64,000 nt of DNA from Thalassovita sp. (GCA_017792425.1 CP051233.1:2784319-2848318), one strand, 5' to 3'; positions 41,294-51,124 are shown, counted from the stretch's first letter. Numbers and translations are program-made. The notes: generated from the sequence alone by a model not told the origin.

Positions 41294-42768
41294 AGGCGTC
41301 CCCCGTTCAGTGCATCTGCCAAGATCGCCTTCAACTGATCCCGCAGTTTCCGGATGTCGTCCTGTGTCTTGGCATACTCCGCCAACAAGTGGTCGGGGTC
41401 ATGGTCTTCCGCTTCGTCCTCATGCGGATTCTTGAGGTCGAAGTTGTAGTTTCGCGCTGCCAGGTCATCCGAGCTGACCTTCCAGGCATGTCTGTTTTCC
41501 TTCCGGGACTTGAAGCCGTCAGCCTCATCGCCCCACCAGTCAATTTCCTCCTGGAACTCCTCATACGTCATTGGGCGGGACTTGTTATAGCTCGACACAC
41601 CCTCGGGATAGGGATGCTCGTAGAACCACACGTTCTTTGTGGGCTCACCCTTGGTGAAGAATAGAATGTTGGTCTTGATCCCCGTGTACGGGTTGAAAAC
41701 ACCGTTAGGCAGCCGGACGATGGTATGGAGGTTGCACTCCTCCAGCAGCTCCCGCTTGAGCGTTGTCTTCACGCCCTCTCCGAACAGGAAACCGTCAGGC
41801 AAGACCACAGCTGCCCGGCCATGTTTCTTCAGGCGTCGCTTGATCACCGCGATGAACAGGTCGGCCGTTTCGCGCGTCCGGTAGGTCGCCGGGAAATTCT
41901 TTTCGATACCATCTTCTTCGATGCCACCGAAGGGAGGGTTGGTGACGATTACATCCACCCGGTCCCGTTCAGAAATCCCGGTGTAGGGATAGCTAAGGGT
42001 GTTATCCAGCTTGATGTGCCGCGGCGTATCGATCCCATGCAGGATCATGTTCGTGATGCACAGCATGAACGGCAGTGGTTTCTTCTCGACGCCCTTGATG
42101 GTGCGAGCCAAAGCCTCCCGATCCTTGCTGGTCTTCACATAGTTTTCGACTTTGTGATCGATCGCGCACGTCAGGAAGCCACCGGTGCCGCAGGCGGGGT
42201 CAAACACCACCTCTTCCAGCTTGGGGTCCACACGGTTTACGATGAACTTGGTCACCGCGCGAGGGGTGTAGAACTCTCCGGCGTTCCCCGCACTCTGCAG
42301 GTCACGCAGGATTTGTTCGTAGATGCCTCCGAAGGTGTGCCAGTCACCCGAGTTATTGAAGTCGATCTCGTTGATCTTGTTGATGACCTGGCGCATGAGC
42401 GTGCCAGACTTCATGTAGTTGTAGGCATCTGCGAAGACGCGCTGGATGACCTGGGCCTGTTCTTTCTTCGGGCTGTTGAGCAGGTCCTGCGATTTGAGCT
42501 TCGGAAACAGGATATTTTGTACAAAGTCGTAGAGCTCGTCGCCGGTCATCCCCTCGCGCTTACCCGCCCAGTTGCGCCAGCGGAGATGCTCAGGAAGGGG
42601 GGATTGATAATCGTCCTCAACGTACTCAAGTTCGGCTTCGCGATCGTCGAAAATCTTCAAGAAGAACATCCAGACCATCTGGCCGATGCGCTGCGCGTCG
42701 CCATCAACGCCCACGTCCTTGCGCATGATGTCTTGGATTGCCTTGATGATGCTCGCGATGTTGCCCAT
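41290..42768 (-). CDS. hsdM: Type I restriction-modification DNA methyltransferase HsdM
   Basis: 492 residues. The SAM motif I is VFDPACGTGGFLTCAI, the N6-adenine catalytic motif IV is NPPFGG, and the N-terminal HsdM helical domain is at about 5-150. It methylates adenine in the sequence chosen by HsdS, protecting host DNA. It starts 1 bp before the end of hsdR (TAATG) and overlaps hsdS at GTGA, so RMS genes are in one transcript. Confidence 0.96.
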   Translation of the reverse strand: MGNIASIIKAIQDIMRKDVGVDGDAQRIGQMVWMFFLKIFDDREAELEYVEDDYQSPLPEHLRWRNWAGKREGMTGDELYDFVQNILFPKLKSQDLLNSPKKEQAQVIQRVFADAYNYMKSGTLMRQVINKINEIDFNNSGDWHTFGGIYEQILRDLQSAGNAGEFYTPRAVTKFIVNRVDPKLEEVVFDPACGTGGFLTCAIDHKVENYVKTSKDREALARTIKGVEKKPLPFMLCITNMILHGIDTPRHIKLDNTLSYPYTGISERDRVDVIVTNPPFGGIEEDGIEKNFPATYRTRETADLFIAVIKRRLKKHGRAAVVLPDGFLFGEGVKTTLKRELLEECNLHTIVRLPNGVFNPYTGIKTNILFFTKGEPTKNVWFYEHPYPEGVSSYNKSRPMTYEEFQEEIDWWGDEADGFKSRKENRHAWKVSSDDLAARNYNFDLKNPHEDEAEDHDPDHLLAEYAKTQDDIRKLRDQLKAILADALNGGRL

Positions 42769-45122
42769 TAGCCTTCCGCCTGCCTGTACAGCTCGTTTTC
42801 GAGGTCCCTTACGGCCTCTTCATATTGTTCTTTGCCACCGAAAACATTCCGGATGATTTCGACTGGTTTCCCAATCTCATCAAAAGGATGCATCCGCAGG
42901 ACGCGCGCATCCTCTATCGCTTCGATACCCTCGTCCGCGTACTTGTCCAAGAGGGCAGAAAGGACCTGCCTCACTTCCTCGCCGTATTTTGTAAAGTAGT
43001 CTCGCTTCTTCACATTATTGGCGCGCTCCGCACGCGTCAGCGGCGGTTGCTCATAGGCTACATGGAGGAGGAGGTCGAAGTCTCCAATGTCCTTGCCAAC
43101 CTCAGCAGCAAGATTTTCCAGAAGGACGCCATGCTCTTCAAGCTCCTGGATGATGGCCTTCTTTTTGTCGGCTCCGTTCCAGTTTTGGATGAAGTCGTCT
43201 AGCGAGGCATACTCTGACCGAATCTGGCGCTTGGCGAAGTCTTTGTAGGACTCAGTTATCAACTTGCCGTCCGGCCCCAGATACTCGATGCGTTCGGCGA
43301 CAATCTTGGCATCGACGCCGCTTACGCGGATTTTTGTGGTACCTGCGGGCTCATCATCCGGCCCGTCGCCGTCATCACCTGGGTCTTCATCTGAGGGGTC
43401 GGGGGGTTCAGGATTATCATCAGGACCGGGTGTGTAGATAACCACGGGGCTCCCATCGAAATCGGGGTCTCGAAATAGATCGGTCGCGCCTTTGAAATCC
43501 ATGATCGTGAAGAAGTACTTATTGTGCTCTTCGTCGATCCGCGTCCCCCTGCCGATGATCTGTTTGAAGATCGTCATTGAGGTGATCGTCTTGTCGAGAA
43601 CGATCAGCTTGCAGGTCTTAGCGTCAACACCAGTTGTCAAGAGTTCGGATGTCGTCGCAATGACAGGAAACTTGCTTTCTGGGTCGATGAAGTTATCGAG
43701 CTCTGCTTTCCCCTCGACGCTGTCGCCGGTGATCCGCATCACGTACTTTGGGTTGTCGAGCGCCAGCTGACCTGCAGCATTGACGATTGCTTTTCGCATG
43801 CGTTCAGCGTGGTCGATGTCCTCGCAGAAAATGATGGTTTTGGAGAAGGGGTCCGTCGCTTTTAGGAGCTGCATCACTCGGTTGGCGACGAGCTTTGTTC
43901 GCTGGTTTAGGACCAAGATACGGTCCATGTCTTGGCGGTTGTACTCTCGAGCCTCGATTTCTGCCCCAAGGTCGTCCGTCATACCCGGCGGCGGTGTCCA
44001 GCCTTCAACATCGCGGTCGATGTCGATCTTGACCACCTTGTAGGGGGCCAGGAAGCCATCATCGATGCCTTGTTTGAGGCTGTACGTGTAAACAGGCTCG
44101 CCGAAGTAGCTGGTGCTAGAGACGTACTTGGTCTCCTTGGGCGTTGCTGTGAGACCAACCTGTATTGCGTCGGAAAAGTAGTCCAGAATTTCACGCCAGG
44201 CGGCATCGTCGGCTGCGCTGCCGCGGTGACACTCATCGATAACGATCAGATCAAAGAAGTCACGAGAAACGGTCTTGAACACTTTGTCGGCTTCGTCGGG
44301 ACCCGTGAGTGATTGATAGAGCCCGAGATGGATCTCGTAAGACGGGTCGATTGTCCGGCTACGAACTTTGGTCATGACAGCGCCAAACGGCTTGAAGTCA
44401 TTCACGAGCGTCTGATCAACGAGTACGTTTCGGTCTGCGAGGAAGAGGATTCGTTTTGCCTGTCCCGCTTTCCATAGTCGCCAGATGATCTGGAACGTTG
44501 TGTAGGTCTTGCCCGTCCCGGTCGCCATGACGAGAAGAACACGGTTCTTCCCCTTCGCTACCGCCTCGATCGTGCGATTGATGGCCTCGACTTGGTAGTA
44601 GCGCGGCTCCTTTCCAGAGGTGTCTTCGTGATACGGCTGTAGGACAAGTTTTTCCTCCTCGTCCTCGATCCCGCGAAACTTCTTATATCTTTTCCAAAGC
44701 TGCTCGGGGGACGGAAACTCATCCAGTGAGAATTCTGCTTCGATGTCTTCGCCAGCCTCTGGGACTTTGTTGTGCCCGGCAAAAGCATCTCCATTGGAGC
44801 TGAATGCGCTCGGAATATTTAGAATCTCTGCGTAGCCCAGCGCCTGCTGTAGCCCGTGGCTGACACCAACGTTGTTGTCCTTTGCCTCGACAACGCCAAT
44901 TGGAACTGACGGCTCCCAAGAAAGGACATAGTCAGCGAATTTTTTCTTCTTCTTATTTCGGGAAGACATATTCCCACGAACAATTACGGGACCGGGCGTT
45001 AGGGTCACTTCACGCCGAATTTGCGTCATTGGGTCCCAACCGGAATTGCGAATAGACGGCGAAATAAAAAGATCGCAGATATCGCTTTCGCTAAGCTTCT
45101 TCTTTTCGCTCGGGTCCATCAT
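42768..45122 (-). CDS. hsdR: Type I restriction endonuclease HsdR
   Basis: About 784 residues, short for HsdR but complete for this EcoR124/DEAD subclass. The nuclease motif is FADYVLSWEPSVPIGVVEAK (D...E-x-K), helicase motif I is MATGTGKTYT, motif II is VIDECHRGSA, and GRGTRIDEEHNKY is motif VI. It translocates and cuts unmethylated DNA. I chose the ATG at 45122 (MMDPSEKKKLSES); an ATG at 45158 and the far-upstream start at 45368 are alternatives that lack homology. The acidic patch DDNPEPPDPSDEDPGDDGDG in the C-terminal third is a variable linker. Confidence 0.92.
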   Translation of the reverse strand: MMDPSEKKKLSESDICDLFISPSIRNSGWDPMTQIRREVTLTPGPVIVRGNMSSRNKKKKKFADYVLSWEPSVPIGVVEAKDNNVGVSHGLQQALGYAEILNIPSAFSSNGDAFAGHNKVPEAGEDIEAEFSLDEFPSPEQLWKRYKKFRGIEDEEEKLVLQPYHEDTSGKEPRYYQVEAINRTIEAVAKGKNRVLLVMATGTGKTYTTFQIIWRLWKAGQAKRILFLADRNVLVDQTLVNDFKPFGAVMTKVRSRTIDPSYEIHLGLYQSLTGPDEADKVFKTVSRDFFDLIVIDECHRGSAADDAAWREILDYFSDAIQVGLTATPKETKYVSSTSYFGEPVYTYSLKQGIDDGFLAPYKVVKIDIDRDVEGWTPPPGMTDDLGAEIEAREYNRQDMDRILVLNQRTKLVANRVMQLLKATDPFSKTIIFCEDIDHAERMRKAIVNAAGQLALDNPKYVMRITGDSVEGKAELDNFIDPESKFPVIATTSELLTTGVDAKTCKLIVLDKTITSMTIFKQIIGRGTRIDEEHNKYFFTIMDFKGATDLFRDPDFDGSPVVIYTPGPDDNPEPPDPSDEDPGDDGDGPDDEPAGTTKIRVSGVDAKIVAERIEYLGPDGKLITESYKDFAKRQIRSEYASLDDFIQNWNGADKKKAIIQELEEHGVLLENLAAEVGKDIGDFDLLLHVAYEQPPLTRAERANNVKKRDYFTKYGEEVRQVLSALLDKYADEGIEAIEDARVLRMHPFDEIGKPVEIIRNVFGGKEQYEEAVRDLENELYRQAEG

Positions 45123-45239
45123 TGAGCAACCAAATCTCTGCTTCTGGCGGGATTGCATCCTTAGGGTATCGAATGAGGCGAAATCCGCTAGTGCAAACTT
45201 GGGCTTAGCCCCAGCGTTGACGCAAGTTAGGCTGCCCCC

Positions 45240-46622
45240 ATGACCTACGTCTTCTACGACACCGAAACCACCGGGACTGACACTACCTTCGACCAGATTC
45301 TGCAGTTTGCAGCGATCCGGACGGACGACGACCTGAACGAACTCGACCGCTTCGAAGTCCGCTGCCACCTTCTACCTCATGTGATCCCAGCGCCCGGGGC
45401 ACTGTTGGCGACACGTATCGCACCGGCAATGCTTACCGATCCCAACCTGCCATCGCACTATGAAATGATGCTCAAGATCGCACAGAAGCTGCGCGAGTGG
45501 TCGCCGTCGATCTTCATCGGGTACAACACCCTTGCCTTCGATGAACCGCTGCTGCGGCAAGCGTTTTATCAGACCCTGCAGCCGGTCTACTTAACCAACA
45601 CTGACGGCAACCAGCGCGCGGATGCGCTTCGCCTTTCCCAGGCAACGGCGGTACTGGCTCCCAACACCATGGCTGTGCCTATTAGCGCCAAGGGTAAGCC
45701 GACTCTACGCCTCGACACGCTGGCCCCTGCAAACGGGTTCGCGCATGAAAACGCCCACGATGCTTTGGCAGATGTGGAAGCCACCATTTACATGGCGCGG
45801 CTGATCCATGACCGAGCGCCTTCTGTTTGGCATTCTTTGATGCCTCTGGTGGACAAGGGCGCAGTCACGGCGGTGCTGACATCAGGAGCACCGAAGGGCC
45901 TGGTAGAATATCACATGGGGGTTTCGTCGCTGCGTGCTGTTGTCGGGTGCGGCCGGCACCCAAAGAACCCGACCATGCAGGCTGTGTTCGATCTCCGTCG
46001 CGACCCCGCTGAGGTGTTGAACCTGAGCGAGGAAGGCCTGATCGAAGAAACAAAGGGGGCAAACCGGGCTCTGCGAACGGTTTATGCCAACAAGATGCCT
46101 GCGCTAGTCGATTTAGGCTTGGTGGGTGATCTGGAGGGCGCAATAGGCCTACCCAAGGCAGAGGTCGTCCGCCGGGCCACTATAGTGGCCGCTGACGACC
46201 GGTTTGCCGCGCGGGTGGGTATGGTAATGCAACAACGCTACCCGCCCTTTGAGCCCGCCCAAGTGGTCGAGGGGCGGATGTACGCGAGGTTCCCAAGCCG
46301 CGCTGATGAAGTCCGAATGCAGGCTTTTCATGCGACGGGATGGGCTGAGCGCGCAGAAATTGCCGAAACAATCGAGGACGACAGATATCGGGAATTGGCG
46401 CGGCGCATCGTGTTTTTCGAACAGGCAGAGGTGCTTAAGCCTGAGCTTCGCCGAGGTCTCGAGAAATGGCTACACAACCGATTGCGCGGACGCGAAGGTG
46501 TGGAGGCGGGACGAACGGTTGATGCTGCGCTGTCTGAGCTCGAAGGTATCACTGCCGACGAAACTAATGCGTCTGCGCTGCAAGAAATCCGGCACTGGCT
46601 GGAGGAGATCGGCGCGGGGTAG
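45240..46622 (+). CDS. ExoI-like (SbcB-type) DEDDh exonuclease
   Basis: 460 residues. DEDD motif I is FYDTETTGTD (Asp7, Glu9), motif II FIGYNTLAFDEPLLRQAF, and motif III HDALADVEATIYMARL with the catalytic His. The C-terminal part contains RHPKNPTMQAVFDLRRDP, a block found in exodeoxyribonuclease I. It should digest single-stranded DNA 3' to 5'. It is the only plus-strand protein gene in the main island cargo, divergent from hsdR and convergent with the PLD-helicase. A defence-linked or recombination role is inferred. It may also be a second sbcB copy. Confidence 0.87.
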   Translation: MTYVFYDTETTGTDTTFDQILQFAAIRTDDDLNELDRFEVRCHLLPHVIPAPGALLATRIAPAMLTDPNLPSHYEMMLKIAQKLREWSPSIFIGYNTLAFDEPLLRQAFYQTLQPVYLTNTDGNQRADALRLSQATAVLAPNTMAVPISAKGKPTLRLDTLAPANGFAHENAHDALADVEATIYMARLIHDRAPSVWHSLMPLVDKGAVTAVLTSGAPKGLVEYHMGVSSLRAVVGCGRHPKNPTMQAVFDLRRDPAEVLNLSEEGLIEETKGANRALRTVYANKMPALVDLGLVGDLEGAIGLPKAEVVRRATIVAADDRFAARVGMVMQQRYPPFEPAQVVEGRMYARFPSRADEVRMQAFHATGWAERAEIAETIEDDRYRELARRIVFFEQAEVLKPELRRGLEKWLHNRLRGREGVEAGRTVDAALSELEGITADETNASALQEIRHWLEEIGAG

Positions 46623-46802
46623 CCGCGAATGTGGCCGGCGCGGGCACGACAAGTTTTGACCGATTACACGGGTTAGCACCGCCCGCGTGCGACGGCAGGC
46701 AAAACAAACCCTGCATAAGGCCAGAGCGGCCTAACCACGTCTGGTCCAAACATGGGTATCGCTTCAACACCAACCGGGCTCCGGTCGCAGCTGGATGAAA
46801 GT

Positions 46803-49800
46803 TCAGGGGCAGGTCACGCCCGCTCCACCCGAGAAAAACACGACTGAAACCCGGCGCCCGATCTCCGGCTCGTGATCCCTAGACACAAGCTCTGCTTCCT
46901 CGATCACCCTGGACATCTTTTCGTGGACTTCGTCAGCGCCCGGAAGGTCGGTTTCGAGCTTCTCTAGGATCGCCTGGATGGCGATGTACCCCTTCGGCAG
47001 CTCCTCATAGGCAAAGCTGTCCCGTACCTCTTGCTTGGCTTGTTCCCAGTAGGGGTCGAGCAGCCTGCTCCACGACTCGCAGATCATTTCGATGGCGGGT
47101 AGGGACAGGTGCCCGAACATCTCTCGATCATCGGCTTCCTCGTCGCCACGTCGGCTCATGAACTCAGCGCACGCCTTCATCAGGCTTTCGACGCGTGCCG
47201 GACGCAGGTCCCATTCTGTGAGCCGTCCAAGCTGGCCAGATACGGTTTCAAGCGCGCTGGTCAGATCTTCCTCGGTCATACTCGTCTGTTCCAAGCCGAG
47301 GCTCTTGGTCCTCTCGTATGCCGTCTCAAGGGTCTTAGCAGAGGCCAACTGACCCCGCTCCAACAGTAGGCCTGTCTCAGAAGGCCGCAGCAGCAGCAAA
47401 CGTGGAGGGAAGAAGCTGTTCGGTTTGTCGACGCCCTTCAGATGCAGGGCGGTGAAGTTCTCTCTGGCAGACAGAAGCGCCAATTCAGCACCCCAAGTCC
47501 CTTCGATTCTGGCCTTGCTGATGAGACCGTAGCGCTCTGGAGAAATCTTCTCCTTGGTCCGAGCTAGAACGTCGTGGAAATTGCTGTCTCGCATCCGCCT
47601 GGTTGACCCGAGATAGCGCGTGACGCTCTCCAGGATCACCTCGGTGTCCTCGGAACCAACCTCTTGCACGACGTCAATCAGCTCTTCCCCTGCGAGTGTC
47701 CGATAGTTCTCGATGCGGTTGGTCACTTTCTCGTCTGATGCAAACTGACCAACGGGAACATCGACGAGGTGGTAGTTCACAATTCCAAACTGACTATCTA
47801 TCCGGTCGATACGCCCCAATCCCTGGATGAGTTCCTTCAGGTTCGACGTGACCCCGAGGAGCACAAGCGTGTCCGCCGACTGGAGGTTAATTCCTTCCGC
47901 CATCTTGTAGGTGAGGAAGACCGAGGCAGGCCCTTCCGGCGCATTCTTCCCACCAGGGCGGAAGTAGGACTCTACGGACTTGCCATGCGTGATCCGCTTG
48001 AAGCCATCCGGTCCGCTGCCAAAGATGGCCTTCACGGCCCTTTCATCACCCTTAGTCTGACTGCCAACAACGAAGTTCGTGTGGTGACCGCGGCGGGAAA
48101 GCGCCTCAGCGAAGATTTCGAGTGTGTCCGTGCGCTCTGCAAGAAAGACAACCCGATCCTTCTGCTGCTGAATGCGCAGGCAAGCTTCATATCGCTTCTC
48201 ATCCAAGTCTTGCAGCGGCTGTGAGGCGAGCTTTTTAGCTAGGGCATCGCACTTTTCGGGGGCGGCTAACGCATCGATTCCAAGCAGAGCGAACATGTCG
48301 ACTTGACCAGGGTGTGGCGCCCTCCGCTTGTTCTTGGACCCTTGTTCAAATTCCCGCAGCCACTTTCCGATGACGCCATGGGACATTTCCCAGGCCGCCT
48401 GCGCTGCGCTCACCCGGAGGATGTTCAGCAGGTTGCGGATATGGAGCTGATCTTGGGTACTCTGCTGCGTCTTGACGTGCCCAAAGCGGCTCTTCTCGAC
48501 AGCCGTAACCCTACCGCCGGGCGCGAGTTCATTGCAGAGCGCAACGATTTCGTCGAGACGCGCCTTCTGAGGCTTGGTGAGCTTCAGCTTTTTAGGCCGT
48601 CCGTGATTGGCTAACTTCGGGTAGCTGCGTTTGGAGCGATCCTCGTCTTCGCCAATGCATCGACGCTGACGGCGCGCCAAGAAAGGCGAGATTAACTCGG
48701 AAAGTTCTGTGCGTGCCTGCCTCGAAAGAGCGGTCTCCGGCTCCGTTAGAACAGCAAGGGGCGCCTTCTGGTCGAAGATGTCGGGTGAGCTTTGCATTTC
48801 ACGTTCAAACAACTCGCCCATGGCCTGGATGTAGTCCGGCGTCATGAAGATGGAGGCGCGCTTTTCCTGCATGTGTGCTAGCCAATCGACGTCGCGATTG
48901 CCCAGAAGGGTCGCGGACAAGCAGACGTTCCAGCTGGGTGGAGCGAGCTCGACCGCCGCGGCCATCTGGGACGCCTGTTCGAAGCCAGGCGTCACTGTAT
49001 GACTTTCGTCGATAATGAGCACGCCGAACTGATCGAGTCTCAGACCCGACTTGCGATCATCGCCGGCCCCTCGCAGGCGCTTCTTTGAAAGACTTGTGTT
49101 GGCTATGGCCTCTAGGGAGTTCGTCGAATGCTTCACCCAGCTAGGTATGACCTTGGGCGGCGCTATCACCGCCGCGTTCTTTCTGGCGACGCCATGTATC
49201 GGGGAGCGTGGAATGACCCGCGAAAAGGTTTCCGAAAGAGCTTCTCCCAAGTGGCATCCGATTTCGGTTTTGCCCGAACCTGTAGGCGCCTCCACGAAGG
49301 CGATGCCGTGATCGTATGTGATGGAGCAGGCCTCGTAGGTCAGCTCCTGTTGGTATTCGTACAGCGTGTGGCCGGTGATCTCTCGTCGGTCCCCAGTTAG
49401 CCAGGGCTCGAAGCCTTTTTGCTCCGAGATCATCCGTGCCATGGCGTCTTCTGCCGTGGCAGGCTTTATTAACCTATCGAGGATTTCGAGTGCTTCTTCT
49501 GTCCAGTCAGCCGAAACGTCCCAAATCTGTTCAGCCGATTGGGTGCGTTCAAGTTGCAGCTCGTGCGAACCAGCATCGAGCCCGTCTGCGTACTCAATAT
49601 TGCTGTAGAGCCCGGAACGAGAGAAGTTCGCCGAGCCTGCTACCGCGCCCACCCGAGAACTAACAATCTTGGAATGCATCCGACGATCCCCGCTTATTCC
49701 TAGGCGGGTCTGGGCCAGGACTGGATCAAAGACACGAAGCTCAATTTTGCGCGTTTGGATCGCCCGCTTTGCTAGCACCGCGAGCAGATCGTCGTCGTCC

Positions 49801-50177
49801 TCCACCTGCAGGCCGGACTTCTCCAGCCAATAGAGCTTCATTTCCTCGGTCACCGGTCTCGGCTTTGCCAACCGTCGAGAGTTCGCCGTATCGATACCAA
49901 ACGATATCCGGATGTGAATGTCTGGGTCTGTGTCAGGGTCCTTGAGCTCCTTGACCTCTCTCATCAAGACGGCGAGCGAAGAAAGGAAATCCTGATAGCC
50001 GGTCACGATGAGACAGTCCCCAGACGTGATGTGCGGCCGGTAGAGGTCTATTACAGGGCGGTCGATATTTGTCCCGACCTTCGGCCCGCCCAAAAGGTCC
50101 GTCTCGGCCAAACCAGTGGCCTTCGGTTCGTCAATGGCCTGTGGCTTCGAACGGAGCCAATTGGGGAGCGAAAACAA
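46803..50177 (-). CDS. PLD-nuclease/SF2-helicase fusion protein (candidate anti-phage effector)
   Basis: 1124 residues. A phospholipase-D-like nuclease module (about 30-195) has one HxK motif, MHSKIVSSRVGAVAGSANFS (His168, Lys170, then the GSANFSRSGL signature). It is followed by a SNF2/DEAH-type helicase: APTGSGKT (297-304), LIIDESHT (motif II), CLSATLLGN (motif III), and QGLGRIDRIDSQFG (motif VI). A helical C-terminal third (about 870-1124) has no recognised domain. A single HxK implies dimerisation for catalysis. The module order (PLD first) differs from Mokosh type II, where PLD is C-terminal, and DISARM keeps PLD and SNF2 as separate genes. Alone on its strand, with its own long upstream region. 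Confidence 0.85.
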   Translation of the reverse strand: MFSLPNWLRSKPQAIDEPKATGLAETDLLGGPKVGTNIDRPVIDLYRPHITSGDCLIVTGYQDFLSSLAVLMREVKELKDPDTDPDIHIRISFGIDTANSRRLAKPRPVTEEMKLYWLEKSGLQVEDDDDLLAVLAKRAIQTRKIELRVFDPVLAQTRLGISGDRRMHSKIVSSRVGAVAGSANFSRSGLYSNIEYADGLDAGSHELQLERTQSAEQIWDVSADWTEEALEILDRLIKPATAEDAMARMISEQKGFEPWLTGDRREITGHTLYEYQQELTYEACSITYDHGIAFVEAPTGSGKTEIGCHLGEALSETFSRVIPRSPIHGVARKNAAVIAPPKVIPSWVKHSTNSLEAIANTSLSKKRLRGAGDDRKSGLRLDQFGVLIIDESHTVTPGFEQASQMAAAVELAPPSWNVCLSATLLGNRDVDWLAHMQEKRASIFMTPDYIQAMGELFEREMQSSPDIFDQKAPLAVLTEPETALSRQARTELSELISPFLARRQRRCIGEDEDRSKRSYPKLANHGRPKKLKLTKPQKARLDEIVALCNELAPGGRVTAVEKSRFGHVKTQQSTQDQLHIRNLLNILRVSAAQAAWEMSHGVIGKWLREFEQGSKNKRRAPHPGQVDMFALLGIDALAAPEKCDALAKKLASQPLQDLDEKRYEACLRIQQQKDRVVFLAERTDTLEIFAEALSRRGHHTNFVVGSQTKGDERAVKAIFGSGPDGFKRITHGKSVESYFRPGGKNAPEGPASVFLTYKMAEGINLQSADTLVLLGVTSNLKELIQGLGRIDRIDSQFGIVNYHLVDVPVGQFASDEKVTNRIENYRTLAGEELIDVVQEVGSEDTEVILESVTRYLGSTRRMRDSNFHDVLARTKEKISPERYGLISKARIEGTWGAELALLSARENFTALHLKGVDKPNSFFPPRLLLLRPSETGLLLERGQLASAKTLETAYERTKSLGLEQTSMTEEDLTSALETVSGQLGRLTEWDLRPARVESLMKACAEFMSRRGDEEADDREMFGHLSLPAIEMICESWSRLLDPYWEQAKQEVRDSFAYEELPKGYIAIQAILEKLETDLPGADEVHEKMSRVIEEAELVSRDHEPEIGRRVSVVFFSGGAGVTCP

Positions 50178-50371
50178 TAGTTAATACCGGTTAGGGTTAG
50201 GTCCTTCTAGTATGACGCGTGCTTCTAGCTTGGGGCAATGGCTGTTTTCGCCTTTCACGCGTCAAGCTCCCGATCTGGTCTCCCCTGAGGGCAAATAGCT
50301 CGTGGGAGATGGAGGACCGGGAGCAGCCTGCCGGCGCCCAAGTAAAACACCCGTGCTTGGGGTGGGGTGGG

Positions 50372-50387
50372 ACCGGGTATACCCGGT
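50372..50387. promoter_or_regulatory. Perfect 16-bp palindrome ACCGGGTATACCCGGT
   Basis: Self-complementary over all 16 bp, then TTTCCGGGTTT, so CCGGGT appears three times within 27 bp. It lies 195 bp upstream of the PLD-helicase start and is a plausible operator for a dimeric repressor. No protein is assigned. Confidence 0.55.
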
Positions 50388-50500
50388 TTTCCGGGTTTGC
50401 TAGCGCTGGCACGCATCAACCAGACAAGCTGCTGCCGTCAGCGGGAGCCATACTGGTGTCAGACTGGCGCATGAGTGGGCGGCAGTTTCCGTGCATAGGT

Positions 50501-50514
50501 CCCTACTAGTAGGG
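50501..50514. promoter_or_regulatory. Perfect 14-bp palindrome CCCTACTAGTAGGG
   Basis: All 14 bp are self-complementary. It stands 324 bp upstream of the PLD-helicase start, 113 bp beyond the first palindrome. Function unknown; it may be an operator or part of an RNA stem. Confidence 0.5.
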
Positions 50515-51124
50515 TATTAGCAGGGGATGTTCGCCCAGCGTTCTCGTGCGATGTCTAGGATGCTCCAACAGCGCGGCGACAGAATCACCAATAAGCCATG
50601 GCGTTAGCAAGCCTGGGACGGCCTGCAACAGCTCCTTCCAACAAGTCGCCTCCAAAACTCGCAACGATTTGGGCGGACGCTCCAACTCCCCATCCGGCCC
50701 GCCAAAGCAACGCGCCTATCGGGAAAAAAGTTTTCCGAATTGCCACTCAACCCGCTGTATTGGAAGAGAAAGCTCCAGGCCGACGGGAATCAACAAAAAT
50801 CGCTCTCATACCATTGAATTTAAATGATTTTTCCGCCATTCTCGTCAGAAGCTTCATGCAGCTATACTTGCAATGTGGGTGACATCTTTTACTATCGCCA
50901 ACTAATAAAAAACATGCATTCCGCGGAAAAAAAATCCGCGCGTGTGAGGGAGACGGGTTTGGCGCATCATTGGCTTGAGCGATTTGCCCCACCCCCCCCT
51001 TCATTGCGCCAAGAGGGCGCTCTCTTGCCCAATTGGCACGCCGTCAATATCGACGCGAGGTATGCGCCCGCAATAGGCCACGGACGCAACCCATCTTAAT
51101 GCCCTTCCAATTTCGTGGGTGAGC

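Larger units (their letters stand above)
50178..51124. other. About 950 bp of apparently non-coding DNA in the island
   Basis: Between the PLD-helicase start and the HTH-like gene there is no frame that looks like a real protein (the small frames present have no ribosome site or conserved pattern). It contains two perfect palindromes (50372-50387 and 50501-50514), a run CGCGGA-A7-TCCGCG (50922-50940) and an A/T-rich section (about 50800-50960). It could hold the PLD-helicase promoter, operators, a small RNA or a replication/excision site. Confidence 0.5.

Noticed and set aside
41725..42771. 348-residue open frame on the plus strand opposite hsdM
   Set aside because: hsdM has all methyltransferase motifs; the opposite frame has none and no ribosome site.
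46803..50177. DISARM or Mokosh type II
   Set aside because: DISARM needs separate drmA, drmB and a methylase, none seen; Mokosh type II has PLD at the C-terminus, not the N-terminus.
50219..50882. Small plus-strand frames upstream of the PLD-helicase
   Set aside because: No Shine-Dalgarno, overlapping alternatives in other frames and no recognisable pattern; treated as non-coding.
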